DNA of 64,000 bases from Corynebacterium sp. 74A (GTDB lineage Bacteria; Actinomycetota; Actinomycetes; Mycobacteriales; Mycobacteriaceae): assembly GCF_008930665.1 (NCBI RefSeq), contig NZ_PQMG01000008.1, positions 26,049-90,048 on the forward strand, written 5' to 3'. The translations under genes were made by a program, and so were the position numbers. Below the pieces are notes generated by a model. It had not been told where the DNA came from and did no database searches. It worked only from the letters and a program-made list of their open reading frames with translations. Positions 18,413 to 27,172 of the stretch are shown here, in pieces; the first letter of the stretch is position 1, and the number at the start of each line of letters is the position of its first letter.

Positions 18413-19174
18413 CTAGAGGATGGAGGAGAGGAACTCCTTGGTGCGTTCTTGGGTGGGGTGATCAATCACCTGCTCGGGCGTGCCGGATTCCACCACCACA
18501 CCATCGGCCATGAACACCACTTGATCGGCGACTTCGCGGGCGAAGTTGATCTCGTGGGTGACTACGACCATGGTCATGCCTTGTTCGGCGAGGCGGCGCA
18601 TCACGCCGAGGACCTCGCCCACCAGCTCGGGGTCGAGGGCGGAGGTGGGTTCGTCGAAGAGCATGAGCTTCGGATCCATGGCCACGGCGCGGGCGATGGC
18701 CACGCGCTGCTGCTGACCACCGGAAAGCTGCAGGGGATAGGCCTCGGCTTTGTGCCCGAGACCGACTTCCTCGAGTAGCTGCTGGGCGCGCTTCTTCGCT
18801 GCGGCGGCCGAGACGCCCTTGACCACCATGGGTGCCTCCATGATGTTTTCCAGGGCGGTGCGGTGGGGGAAGAGGTTGAAGTTCTGGAAGACCATGCCGA
18901 TATCGGCGCGCTGCTGGGCGGCTTCCTTCTCCGAGATTTCATAGAGCGTGTTGCCGCGCTGCTTGTAGCCGATGAGCTCGCCATCGACGTAGAGCCGCCC
19001 CGCGGTGATGCGCTCCAAGTGGTTGAGGCAGCGCAGCATGGTGGACTTACCGGAACCAGAGGGGCCGATCAGGCAGGTGACACTGCCTTTCTCCACCTGC
19101 ATGTCGATGCCTTTGAGAACCTTCAGCTGCCCGAAGTTCTTCACAACCTTCTGGGCGTCAACCATGAGTGTCAT
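18413..19174 (-). CDS. Polar amino-acid ABC importer ATPase
   Basis: A 253-residue ATPase of the GlnQ/HisP group. It has Walker [10 protein letters not shown] (37-45), signature [14 protein letters not shown], Walker [13 protein letters not shown] and the H-loop VTHEINFA. The [13 protein letters not shown] wording is typical of amino-acid importers. It is the last gene of a three-gene minus-strand operon and starts 6 bases after the permease stop codon. Confidence 0.95.
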   Translation of the reverse strand: MTLMVDAQKVVKNFGQLKVLKGIDMQVEKGSVTCLIGPSGSGKSTMLRCLNHLERITAGRLYVDGELIGYKQRGNTLYEISEKEAAQQRADIGMVFQNFNLFPHRTALENIMEAPMVVKGVSAAAAKKRAQQLLEEVGLGHKAEAYPLQLSGGQQQRVAIARAVAMDPKLMLFDEPTSALDPELVGEVLGVMRRLAEQGMTMVVVTHEINFAREVADQVVFMADGVVVESGTPEQVIDHPTQERTKEFLSSIL

Positions 19175-19180
19175 GAGTAA

Positions 19181-20134
19181 TTACTTCCTTTTCGGGGTGG
19201 TCGAGTGACTGATGGTGACATTGTTCGGCGGAACGCCCTCGGCGTCGGCCAGCGCTGCCAGTTGGCGGGCAGTGAGTTCGCGGCTGGAGCCCTTATCAAA
19301 GTGCTGTTCCACATAGTGCTGGATCACCATGAGCACGGAGGTGACCAGCAGATACCAGGTGGCGGCTACCAGCAGCAGTGGGACGGGTTCGAAGATCGCG
19401 TTGGCGATGTCGGTGGCGCGGCCATAGAGCTCCCCGGCGTAGGGAATGGCCACCACCAGCGAGGTGGTTTTGAGCATGGAGATCAGCTCATTGCCCGTCG
19501 GGGGAATGATGATGCGCATCGCCTGGGGGAGCACGGTGCGGCGCATTGTTTGCCACCAGCTCATGCCCAGCGCCTTCGAGGCCTCGGTTTGGCCCTCGGG
19601 AACGGATTGAATACCAGCGCGCACGATCTCGGCCATATAGGCGGACTCGTTGAGCCCCAGCCCAATCACGGCGAGGAAAAATGTGTTACGCAGGGCTTCT
19701 TCCAAACTGAGCTCAAAGCCCGCCACCCCGATCGAGGAGTAGATCGAGCTCAGCAACCCCCAGAACACCAGCTGCACGTAGACGGGAGTGCCGCGGAAGA
19801 TCCACAAATAGATCGAGGAGACACCACGCATAATCGGGTTGGGCGACATGCGCAGGACCGCTAAGAGGGCGCCAAGCACCACGCCAATGATCATCGCGAG
19901 CACGGTGATGGCGAGGGTATGCAGGGCGGCGATAGCGATGCGGCGATCGAGAATGTACTGGGCGTAGGTGTCCCAGCCATAGGCCTCGTTGCGCGCCGCA
20001 GAGATAAAGAACCACACGGTCAGCAGCAACAAGATGGCGGCGAACACCCACCGCCCGGGGTGGCGCAGCGGCTTGGCCACGATGGGGGCGGCGTCGGCGG
20101 CAGCAGAGCTCGCGCCGGTGGAGGGATGAGTCAT
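19181..20134 (-). CDS. Polar amino-acid ABC importer permease
   Basis: A 317-residue permease of the HisM/GlnP family. It has an N-terminal cytoplasmic tail and one extra hydrophobic segment (~29-47), then the usual five-helix core. The EAA loop reads EGQTEASKALGMSWWQ and the IFRGTPVYVQL segment is characteristic. As the only permease in the operon it probably forms a homodimer. The substrate is not determinable; genes of this type in corynebacteria are annotated only as amino-acid transport. Confidence 0.93.
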   Translation of the reverse strand: MTHPSTGASSAAADAAPIVAKPLRHPGRWVFAAILLLLTVWFFISAARNEAYGWDTYAQYILDRRIAIAALHTLAITVLAMIIGVVLGALLAVLRMSPNPIMRGVSSIYLWIFRGTPVYVQLVFWGLLSSIYSSIGVAGFELSLEEALRNTFFLAVIGLGLNESAYMAEIVRAGIQSVPEGQTEASKALGMSWWQTMRRTVLPQAMRIIIPPTGNELISMLKTTSLVVAIPYAGELYGRATDIANAIFEPVPLLLVAATWYLLVTSVLMVIQHYVEQHFDKGSSRELTARQLAALADAEGVPPNNVTISHSTTPKRK

Positions 20135-20198
20135 GAGATAGTCCTAATGTCTAGCGTGCTCGAAGAGTTCAAGAGGTGGCAGGCGGCGGCCCACGGGA

Positions 20199-21116
20199 TT
20201 AGATGTCCTCGCCATTGATGGCGGCGCTATCGGCCAGCCCGGAGGAGATGCCCCACTGGGTCATGATGGCCTCGTAGTCGCCGGAATCGATGAGCGATTG
20301 CAAGGCGGCGGCGAGGGCCGGGGCGAGGGGAGAGCCCTTGTCTACGGGCCAGCCATAGTGTGCGGCGTCGGTGATGTCTCCGATCAATTCGATCTTTCCT
20401 TCGGAGCGTTCCACCGCCCAGGCGCTGATGGGGGAGTCCGCCGAGTAGGCATCGGCGCGGCCCAGCACCGCAGCGAGCGCCGCCGAGTCGGAGTCATCAT
20501 AGGCCAGTATCGTGATCGGTTCCTTGCCGGCTGCGACGCAGGCCTCGGAGCGGGCGGGAACATCATCCGATTCCGATACGGTGCCGCGCTGCACTGCCAC
20601 CGTGAGTCCGCAGGCGTTATCGGGATCCACCCCGCTATCCGGCGGCGCGGCCCATTGAATGCCGGCGGTGAGATAGTCCACGAAGTCGTATTTGCGGCGG
20701 CGTTCCTCGTTATCGGTCATTCCCGAGGCTCCGAAGTCGATAGTGCCCGAGGAGATTGCGGGCAAAATCATGTTGAAGTCCTGCTGGCGAACGTCAAGCT
20801 TTAGCCCCATCGTGGCGGCCGCGGCACGCGCGAGGTCAATATCGAAACCAATGATGGTGCCGTGGGAGTCCTTGAACTCCGCGGGGGCGAAGGGCGGATT
20901 GGTGGCCATGGTGATCACGCCGGCCTCGGCGATCTCTGGGGGAACGAGAGCAACCACATCCGGATTGGGCTCGGGTTGAATGTCCTGCCAGCCTTCCGGG
21001 TGCCCATTTTCTTCATTGACCACGCACGCACTCGCGCTGCAGGCCACACTCACCGCGAGGATGCCGGCGGTGAGGCGACGAAGAAGCTGCGCTGAAAACT
21101 TATGCATGATATTCAC
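20199..21116 (-). CDS. Amino-acid-binding lipoprotein of the ABC importer
   Basis: A 305-residue SBP_bac_3 family protein. The signal peptide (~residues 9-31) ends at ACSASAC; either cysteine could be the lipidation site, and the second better fits a lipobox. Characteristic segments are ITMATNPPFAPAEFKDS, IIGFDIDLARA and FGASGMTDNEERR, the last matching the ligand-binding loop. It is the first gene of the operon, so the promoter should lie in the 99 bases before 21117, which also contain an ACTACGCA copy in a small stem. Confidence 0.94.
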   Translation of the reverse strand: MNIMHKFSAQLLRRLTAGILAVSVACSASACVVNEENGHPEGWQDIQPEPNPDVVALVPPEIAEAGVITMATNPPFAPAEFKDSHGTIIGFDIDLARAAAATMGLKLDVRQQDFNMILPAISSGTIDFGASGMTDNEERRRKYDFVDYLTAGIQWAAPPDSGVDPDNACGLTVAVQRGTVSESDDVPARSEACVAAGKEPITILAYDDSDSAALAAVLGRADAYSADSPISAWAVERSEGKIELIGDITDAAHYGWPVDKGSPLAPALAAALQSLIDSGDYEAIMTQWGISSGLADSAAINGEDI

Positions 21117-21215
21117 CCTAGCGCATACTTGTGGAGACAGGAAAAAACCGCGCCTGAGGCCGTGTGCTGCGTAGTGAGCAGCAGCTTCACGACGTCGCGG
21201 CGCGGTGATCGCAGT

Positions 21216-22121
21216 CTAGATGGCGGCGGGAGCCTTGCGTGCGGTGAATGTTTCCATCCATACCAAGCCGAGAACGATCACTACCCCGAGGAGGGTGAAG
21301 GCAAAAACGATGAGCATATTGCCGTCCGGTGCCATGGCCTCGGCGGCGTCATTCTGCCACGGCCACAGGGCCCGCAGGGAGCCCAGCAAGAGTCCGCTCA
21401 TGGTGATGAGGGTGAGGGTGCGGTGGGTGGTGAGCAGGTAGTTGAGCAGCTTGATAAACAGGGCGATACCGGTGACGGCGCCGAGGAAGAACACGCCCAT
21501 GACCGTGAGGTCGCGCTCATGCACCGCGTTGAGAACAGGCTGGTAGAGCCCGAGCGCGAGCAGCAGGAAGGAGCCGGAGACACCCGGCAGCACGAGGGCG
21601 CACACTGCGACCATGGCGGCAAAGAAGTACACCGGAAGCGCTGGGTTGCTCTGCGGCGCCGAGGAGGCACCGGTGGCGATGAAGGTGACGATCGCGGCAA
21701 GAGTAAAAGCGATGATCGCCGGGATGCGCTTACGGCGCAGAGCAGCGGCGTCCACCATGCGCAGCGGCACCACGATGGAGGCGGCAACCATGCCGAGGAA
21801 GAGGCCACGGGCGATTTCCGGCTGGTTCTCCACGAAGCTGGCCATCACCCCAGCCATGAGCAAAATGGTGATCGCCATGGCCCCGACCAGCGGGATGAGC
21901 AGCGCCCAGTCGAGGTTTTTAAAGCGGTTCGCGGCCTCTTTGCGGTCGCTCAGAAGCGCCTTGCAGGCGGCCAAGATTCCATCACCGGCGGAGATGGCGC
22001 GCTCGTAGACGCCGACGACGAGGGCGATCGTGCCGCCAGAGACCCCGGGGACCAGCTCCGCCAGCGCAATGAGTGCACCGCGGAAGGCATTGTTGAGGAT
22101 TTCGACAGGATTGATTCTCAT
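21216..22121 (-). CDS. DUF368 membrane protein (PopT-type undecaprenyl-phosphate transporter)
   Basis: A 301-residue polytopic membrane protein of the DUF368 family. The signature ALAELVPGVSGGTIALVVGVYE is near the N-terminus and a second ALVLPGVSGSFLLL repeat lies mid-protein, which fits an inverted-repeat transporter. DUF368 proteins (PopT) are reported to return undecaprenyl phosphate across the membrane for reuse in wall synthesis; that role is carried over from the family. The start at 22121 was chosen because upstream in-frame residues lack membrane or family features. Confidence 0.86.
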   Translation of the reverse strand: MRINPVEILNNAFRGALIALAELVPGVSGGTIALVVGVYERAISAGDGILAACKALLSDRKEAANRFKNLDWALLIPLVGAMAITILLMAGVMASFVENQPEIARGLFLGMVAASIVVPLRMVDAAALRRKRIPAIIAFTLAAIVTFIATGASSAPQSNPALPVYFFAAMVAVCALVLPGVSGSFLLLALGLYQPVLNAVHERDLTVMGVFFLGAVTGIALFIKLLNYLLTTHRTLTLITMSGLLLGSLRALWPWQNDAAEAMAPDGNMLIVFAFTLLGVVIVLGLVWMETFTARKAPAAI

Positions 22122-22322
22122 GGTGTGTGCAGCGACTCTCTTTTCTCGTCTTGGCTGCGGGGCTGGGGCACGGGCCCATTGCCGCCGCGGTGCTGTGCTG
22201 TAGCGACTATACGACAGCAGCAATGGGCGCAACGAAACGACACTCGTGGCCGCCGCGAAGGTGTGGGAACGGCCATAGTTAAGCCCTAGGCAGGTGATTT
22301 ATCCTTCCTTCATGGGGTGCTC

Positions 22323-22328
22323 TATAAT
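22323..22328 (+). promoter_or_regulatory. -10 element of the tRNA gene
   Basis: A perfect TATAAT lies 10 bases before the mature tRNA. A matching -35 hexamer is not obvious. Confidence 0.6.
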
Positions 22329-22338
22329 GATGTCTCGC

Positions 22339-22412
22339 GCCCCAGTAGCCCAATTGGCAGAGGCAACGGATTCAAAACCCGTCCAGTGTGAGTTCGAGTC
22401 TCACCTGGGGCA
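22339..22412 (+). tRNA. tRNA with CAA anticodon (tRNA-Leu), short variable loop
   Basis: A 74-nt cloverleaf. The acceptor stem is GCCCCAG/CTGGGGC with discriminator A. The D stem is 3 bp (GCC/GGC). The anticodon arm ACGGA-TTCAAAA-CCCGT gives CAA at 22373-22375 with an A-C mismatch at the loop end, and the T stem is GTGAG/CTCAC. The variable region is only 5 nt (22383-22387), so this is a class I tRNA although its anticodon reads the Leu codon UUG. CCA is not encoded. It stands alone, with its own -10 box and terminator, ~120 bases before polA. Confidence 0.9.
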
Positions 22413-22417
22413 CAGTG

Positions 22418-22462
22418 ACCAGCGGAGGCAGCAACCCACTCAGGGGCCTCCGCTGGTTTTTT
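22418..22462 (+). terminator. Rho-independent terminator of the tRNA gene
   Basis: A perfect 12-bp stem ACCAGCGGAGGC / GCCTCCGCTGGT is followed by six T residues. Confidence 0.93.
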
Positions 22463-22531
22463 CTCTGGCCGCCGCGGCTAGTCATGACCGCGCTACATCG
22501 GCATCCCGCGAGCTGTCTACACTGAGACACT

Positions 22532-25201
22532 ATGACTGATCCGACGCCACGCCTGATGCTTATCGACGGCCACTCCATGGCCTTTCGCGCTTTCTATGCC
22601 CTTCCAACGGAGAATTTCTCCACCTCCGGCGGCCAGCACACGAACGCGGTGTACGGATTTATGTCCATGTTCTCCTCTCTGCTGAAAGAGGAGCAGCCCA
22701 CCCACGTGGGCGTGGCCTTTGATGTGGGCCGCACCACCTTCCGTACCGAGCTCTTTCCCGAGTACAAGGCCCAGCGTGAGGCCACCCCGGAGGAGTTCAA
22801 GGGGCAAGTGGGGCTTATCAAGCAGGTGCTCGAGGCCTGCAATATCGTCACCGTGGAGATGGAGAACTACGAGGCCGATGACATCGTGGGCACCCTCACC
22901 AAGGCGGCCGAGCCCGAGGGCTACGAGATTCTGCTCGTCACCGGCGACCGCGACTATCTGCAATTGGTGAACGAGCAGACCACGGTGCTCTATCCCATGA
23001 AGGGCGTGAGCGACCTCAAGCGCTTCACGCCTGCGGCGGTGGAAGAGAAATACGGTCTCACCCCCACCCAATATCCCGACTTCGCGGCCCTGCGTGGCGA
23101 TCCTTCCGATAATCTGCCCAATATTCCGCTGGTGGGAGAAAAGACCGCCGCCCAGTGGATCGTGAAATACGGCAGCCTCAAGGGCGTGGTGGAACACGCT
23201 GATGATATCGGCGGAAAGCGCGGGGATAACCTGCGCGCCCGCTTAGACCAGGTGCAGCTCAACCGTGAACTCACCGGGATGGTCACCGACCTCTCTCTCG
23301 ATATCACCCCCGAGCATCTGAAACTGCGCCCGGCCGACGCCGCCGATGTGGCCGAGCGCTTCGATGAGCTGGAATTCGGCTCGAATCTGCGCGAGCGGGT
23401 GCTGAGCGCGCTGCCCAGCGATGGCGATGCGGCTGTAGTAGAAGAGGAGCAGCGCCTAGAGGTGAGCGTCGATAAGCCCAGCTCGCTGGCGCAGTGGCTG
23501 CAGGAGCGTCGGCAGCAACCGCTCGCTCTGGCGGCGCGCGGCACGGCAGCCGCCGGCCGCGGGGATCTGCAGAGTATTGCGCTGGTGGATGCGACGGGCA
23601 GCGCGGTCATCGCTGAGGTGGCCGAGCTGGATCCGGAGGACGAGCAGGCGCTCGCCGCGTGGCTCGAATCGGACAGCCCCAAGCTGCTGCACGACGCCAA
23701 GGCCGTCTATCACATGGTGCGTGGGCGCGGCCTGATCCTGGGCGGCATCGCCCACGATGTGGCTATCGCCGCCTACCTGCTGCGGCCTGGCCAGCGCACC
23801 TATGCGCTCAACGATATCTACCAGCGCCATCTGCAGCGGCAGCTCGAGCAGACCGAGGACAGCGGCCAGATGAGCCTGCTCGACGATGCGCAATCCGAGC
23901 TGCTGGCAGCGGAGGGCGTGGCGATTATCGAGCTGGCCGAGGAACTTACTACGCAGCTGCAACAGATCGACAGCTTCGAGCTCTATCGGGATCTCGAGCT
24001 CCCCCTGGTGAGCGTGCTCGGCGAGGTAGAGCACACCGGTATCGCCGTGGATATCGACAGTTTAGAGCGGCAGCGCGATTCCTTCATCGAGCACGTTGCC
24101 GCGGAAGTGCAGGCCGCCCGCGAGATCGCCGGCGACGAGAGCCTGAATCTCTCCAGCCCGAAGCAGCTGCAGGTGGTGCTGTTTGAGACCCTCGAGATGC
24201 CCAAGACGAAGAAAACCAAGACGGGCTATTCCACTGCAGCCAAGGAAATCGAGAACCTCGCCCACACCCATCCGCATCCTTTCCTCGATCATCTCTTGGC
24301 CCATCGCGAATATCAGAAGATGAAGACCACCCTGGACGGGCTGATCAAGTCCGTGCAGCCGGATGGGCGCATCCACACCACCTTCAACCAAACGGTGACC
24401 TCGACGGGGCGTTTGTCCTCTACCGAGCCGAACCTGCAGAATATCCCCGTGCGCACCGTGGTGGGCCGCCATATCCGTTCCGCCTTCGTAGTCGACCAAG
24501 ACCACGAATGCCTCATCACCGCCGACTATTCCCAAATCGAGATGCGCGTGATGGCGCATCTATCGGAGGATCCTGGGCTCATCGAGGCCTATCGCCGCGG
24601 CGAGGACCTGCACAACTTCGTCGGCTCCCGCGTGTTCGGTGTCCCCGTCGATGAGGTCACCCCAGAAATCCGCCGCCGCGTCAAGGCCATGTCCTATGGC
24701 CTGGTCTATGGGCTTTCCGCCTATGGGCTCTCCCAGCAGCTGGACATCTCGCCTGGGGAGGCCAAAGAGATCATGTCCACCTACTTCGAGCGCTTCGGCG
24801 GGGTGAAGCGTTATCTCGACGACGTCGTCGCACAGGCCCGCAATGATAGCTACACGGCCACCCTCTTCGGCCGGCGCCGCTACCTGCCGGAGCTGAGCTC
24901 CACCAATCGTGTCGCCCGCGAGAACGCCGAGCGCGCCGCGCTGAATGCGCCCATCCAGGGCACAGCCGCCGACATCATCAAGATCGCCATGCTGCGCGTG
25001 TACCAAGTGATGCAGGATAAAAAGCTCCGCTCGCGGCTGCTTTTGCAGGTGCACGATGAACTCGTGGTGGAGGTCGCCCCAGGGGAAAAAGACACCGTCG
25101 TGGAGATCCTGCAAGAAGAGATGGACAAGGCTGTGCGCTTGTCTGTACCGCTGGAGATCTCCGTAGGGGCCGGCGTGAACTGGGATGCCGCTGCGCACTA
25201 G
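22532..25201 (+). CDS. polA: DNA polymerase I
   Basis: An 889-residue PolA for repair synthesis and Okazaki-fragment processing. The N-terminal ~300 residues are the 5' nuclease (LIDGHSMAFRAFYALP, GDRDYLQLV, RGDPSDNLPNIP). The C-terminal polymerase domain is intact (TADYSQIEMRVMAHLSEDP, RRRVKAMSYGLVYGLS, LLQVHDELVVEV). The middle exonuclease-like domain lacks the catalytic acids: where Pol I has DTETD this protein reads LAARG, so no proofreading is expected, as in other actinobacterial PolA. TACACT (22518-22523) lies 8 bases before the ATG, so the mRNA is probably leaderless. Confidence 0.97.
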   Translation: MTDPTPRLMLIDGHSMAFRAFYALPTENFSTSGGQHTNAVYGFMSMFSSLLKEEQPTHVGVAFDVGRTTFRTELFPEYKAQREATPEEFKGQVGLIKQVLEACNIVTVEMENYEADDIVGTLTKAAEPEGYEILLVTGDRDYLQLVNEQTTVLYPMKGVSDLKRFTPAAVEEKYGLTPTQYPDFAALRGDPSDNLPNIPLVGEKTAAQWIVKYGSLKGVVEHADDIGGKRGDNLRARLDQVQLNRELTGMVTDLSLDITPEHLKLRPADAADVAERFDELEFGSNLRERVLSALPSDGDAAVVEEEQRLEVSVDKPSSLAQWLQERRQQPLALAARGTAAAGRGDLQSIALVDATGSAVIAEVAELDPEDEQALAAWLESDSPKLLHDAKAVYHMVRGRGLILGGIAHDVAIAAYLLRPGQRTYALNDIYQRHLQRQLEQTEDSGQMSLLDDAQSELLAAEGVAIIELAEELTTQLQQIDSFELYRDLELPLVSVLGEVEHTGIAVDIDSLERQRDSFIEHVAAEVQAAREIAGDESLNLSSPKQLQVVLFETLEMPKTKKTKTGYSTAAKEIENLAHTHPHPFLDHLLAHREYQKMKTTLDGLIKSVQPDGRIHTTFNQTVTSTGRLSSTEPNLQNIPVRTVVGRHIRSAFVVDQDHECLITADYSQIEMRVMAHLSEDPGLIEAYRRGEDLHNFVGSRVFGVPVDEVTPEIRRRVKAMSYGLVYGLSAYGLSQQLDISPGEAKEIMSTYFERFGGVKRYLDDVVAQARNDSYTATLFGRRRYLPELSSTNRVARENAERAALNAPIQGTAADIIKIAMLRVYQVMQDKKLRSRLLLQVHDELVVEVAPGEKDTVVEILQEEMDKAVRLSVPLEISVGAGVNWDAAAH

Positions 25202-25226
25202 ACGCTGCTACTACGCAGCAGCGTTT
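25202..25226. terminator. Hairpin after polA
   Basis: ACGCTGCT and AGCAGCGT form an 8-bp stem with loop ACTACGC, followed by only two or three T residues. It lies between convergent polA and the AEC transporter gene, and the repeated word ACTACGCA forms the loop and the start of the right arm. Confidence 0.65.
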
Positions 25227-26133
25227 AACCGAAGAATGCGGCTATCACCATCATCGCCGGTAATGCGGTGAAGGTGGTGATCAGCCCGGTATCGCGCGGC
25301 ACGCGGGTATCGCGGCCATAGTTCGATGCGTAGTTATACACATTCTGAGCGGTCGGTAGTGCCGCGAGAATCATGGCCGCAAAGAGCTGCTGGCGATCCA
25401 GCCCCAGCAGCATGCCCACACCGAGCGCGGCCAGCGGCATGCCCAGCTGTTTCAGCCCCACCGCCCAGAAGGTCAGCGTCCGCGCCTGCGGATCCCGCAG
25501 TGGGGTGGCGGTGGTGAGCGAGGCGCCGAAACTCATGAGCATCAGCGGAATGGCCGCCCCGCCCAGCACCTCGACGGGGCGAAAGAGCACATCGGGCACT
25601 GTCTGATGGCTCCACGCCACCACCAGCCCCGCGGCTGCGCCCAGCACCACAGGGCTAAGCAGCGCGTGGCGCACCGCGACCAATAATGAGGAGGAGCGAT
25701 CGATCAGCGCCAAAATGATCGGGGCGTAGATCAGCACCTGAAATAACACCACCGGCGCCGCATAGGCCGCGCTACCGAGCACGTAGAGACTCACCGGCAG
25801 GCCGATGTTATTGGAGTTCATATAGCTTGACGACGCCGCCCCGATCGTCAGATCCGCCCGATGCCGGCAACCACCTGCCCAGGCGATAGCGACGAATGCA
25901 CCCGCGGTAATCACCGCCGCCGCCGAGGTCGCCACCACCACGGGAGAGAGCATCTGCTGCGGCTCGGAGCGGGCGAACACCGTGAACAAAAGGGCAGGCA
26001 GCGCGGCATAGAAGGCGAGCCGGTCGAGTACTGTGCGCTGCTCCTCAGAGGCAATGACTCGTGTAGAACCCACGAGGAAACCCACGGCAATCAGGCCGAG
26101 AATGATGCCGTAGCTGGTGAGGATGCCGCCCAT
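25225..26133 (-). CDS. AEC-family (auxin efflux carrier-like) transporter
   Basis: A 302-residue membrane protein with about ten hydrophobic segments, of the AEC/malate permease (MdcF-like) family. The NNIGLPVSLYVLGSAAYA segment and the C-terminal LAALPTAQNVYNYASNYG segment, with the PTAQN motif, are typical. The substrate is unknown; family members move carboxylates or related anions. It is convergent with polA, with the two genes separated by one hairpin. Confidence 0.85.
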   Translation of the reverse strand: MGGILTSYGIILGLIAVGFLVGSTRVIASEEQRTVLDRLAFYAALPALLFTVFARSEPQQMLSPVVVATSAAAVITAGAFVAIAWAGGCRHRADLTIGAASSSYMNSNNIGLPVSLYVLGSAAYAAPVVLFQVLIYAPIILALIDRSSSLLVAVRHALLSPVVLGAAAGLVVAWSHQTVPDVLFRPVEVLGGAAIPLMLMSFGASLTTATPLRDPQARTLTFWAVGLKQLGMPLAALGVGMLLGLDRQQLFAAMILAALPTAQNVYNYASNYGRDTRVPRDTGLITTFTALPAMMVIAAFFG

Positions 26134-26183
26134 GACGCCGCGAGGGTCCTTTCTCTAGGAGGTGGCCGGTCGGGAGTGCGTTC

Positions 26184-26948
26184 TTAGTCTTTGCGCGCGG
26201 AAATAATGAGCGTGCCTGGGAAGATGCGTCCCCGCAGCGGCGACCATTGCCCCCAGGTGGTCTCGAGATCCTCTGGCCACTCCGGTTCGATCATGTGACG
26301 GATACTGAGGCCGGCGGCTACCAGACCATTAGCGTAGTCGGAGACCGTGTGGTGGCCTTCAGCATAAGAAAGCACGCCCTGATCATCCGCCTCCGTATAG
26401 TCGTCGTCAAAATAGGAATACGCCACCGTAAGGCCCTCGGCGCTGGGATCGTCGGCGAAAATCCAGCGCATGGGGTGATTGACGGAAAATACGAAACGCC
26501 CGCCGGGGCGCAGCACACGGGAGACCTCGGCGAAGGCGGCGGAGAGATCCTCGATGAAAGGCAGCGCGCCGAAGACAGAAAAGACGGTGTCCACGCTGCC
26601 AGGGCGCAGGGGTAGGGCTAAGGCATCGGCGTGGAGCAGGTGGAGGGGGACGTCGTTACTAGCTGCGTGCTGCAACATCTGCTCGGAGATATCTACGCCG
26701 ATGATGCGGGCGGTGGGGAAGCGCTGGGCGAGCCAGCGGCTGCAGGGGGCGGAGCCGCAGCCGAGCTCTAACACCGTGGTGTCGGAGACATCGCCCAACA
26801 GCTGCGCCTGCTCTTCGTGCAGCATCTCTGGGCACCAGTAGAAAGAGGAAAGATACTCGGGATGTTGGGCGTGATAATTGGCGGCGTCGTGGTCCCACCA
26901 CGAGCGGTTCGCTGCGGAAAATGTGGCGGGTGTGAAACGAGAGTTCAT
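26184..26948 (-). CDS. SAM-dependent methyltransferase (class I)
   Basis: A 254-residue methyltransferase. The SAM motif VLELGCGSA is at 59-67, the acidic end of strand 2 is GVDIS (~84-88), and post-motif GGRFVFSVNHPMRWIF follows. The N-terminal NRSWWDHDAANYHAQH segment resembles small-molecule or quinone-type methyltransferases of actinobacteria. The substrate cannot be assigned. The gene is fixed next to rpsA in corynebacteria as far as I recall. It is divergent from rpsA. Confidence 0.83.
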   Translation of the reverse strand: MNSRFTPATFSAANRSWWDHDAANYHAQHPEYLSSFYWCPEMLHEEQAQLLGDVSDTTVLELGCGSAPCSRWLAQRFPTARIIGVDISEQMLQHAASNDVPLHLLHADALALPLRPGSVDTVFSVFGALPFIEDLSAAFAEVSRVLRPGGRFVFSVNHPMRWIFADDPSAEGLTVAYSYFDDDYTEADDQGVLSYAEGHHTVSDYANGLVAAGLSIRHMIEPEWPEDLETTWGQWSPLRGRIFPGTLIISARKD

Positions 26949-26962
26949 GCAGGTTACTCTAT

Positions 26963-26991
26963 TTGCCGGAAGCGAAAACGTGCAGTAGAGT
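26963..26991 (+). promoter_or_regulatory. Putative rpsA promoter
   Basis: TTGCCG (26963-26968) and TAGAGT (26986-26991) are separated by exactly 17 bases. This predicts a ~175-nt leader before rpsA. The leader contains a small stem GTTTTCAG/CTGAAAAT (~27020-27050). Confidence 0.6.
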
Positions 26992-27172
26992 GTTGGAGGC
27001 GTGTCGCAACGCGTCCACGGTTTTCAGGTGTAATAGGACGGCTGAAAATGGGGCGCGTGAGATTGAACAAGCTGGTCAGAGCGTCGAATAGGGCGCACGA
27101 TCTACTCGTCAAGAGATACGTTTCCTGTCCATTCGAGATTCCTATTTCAACATTTTTCGGAGCAACTAACAT

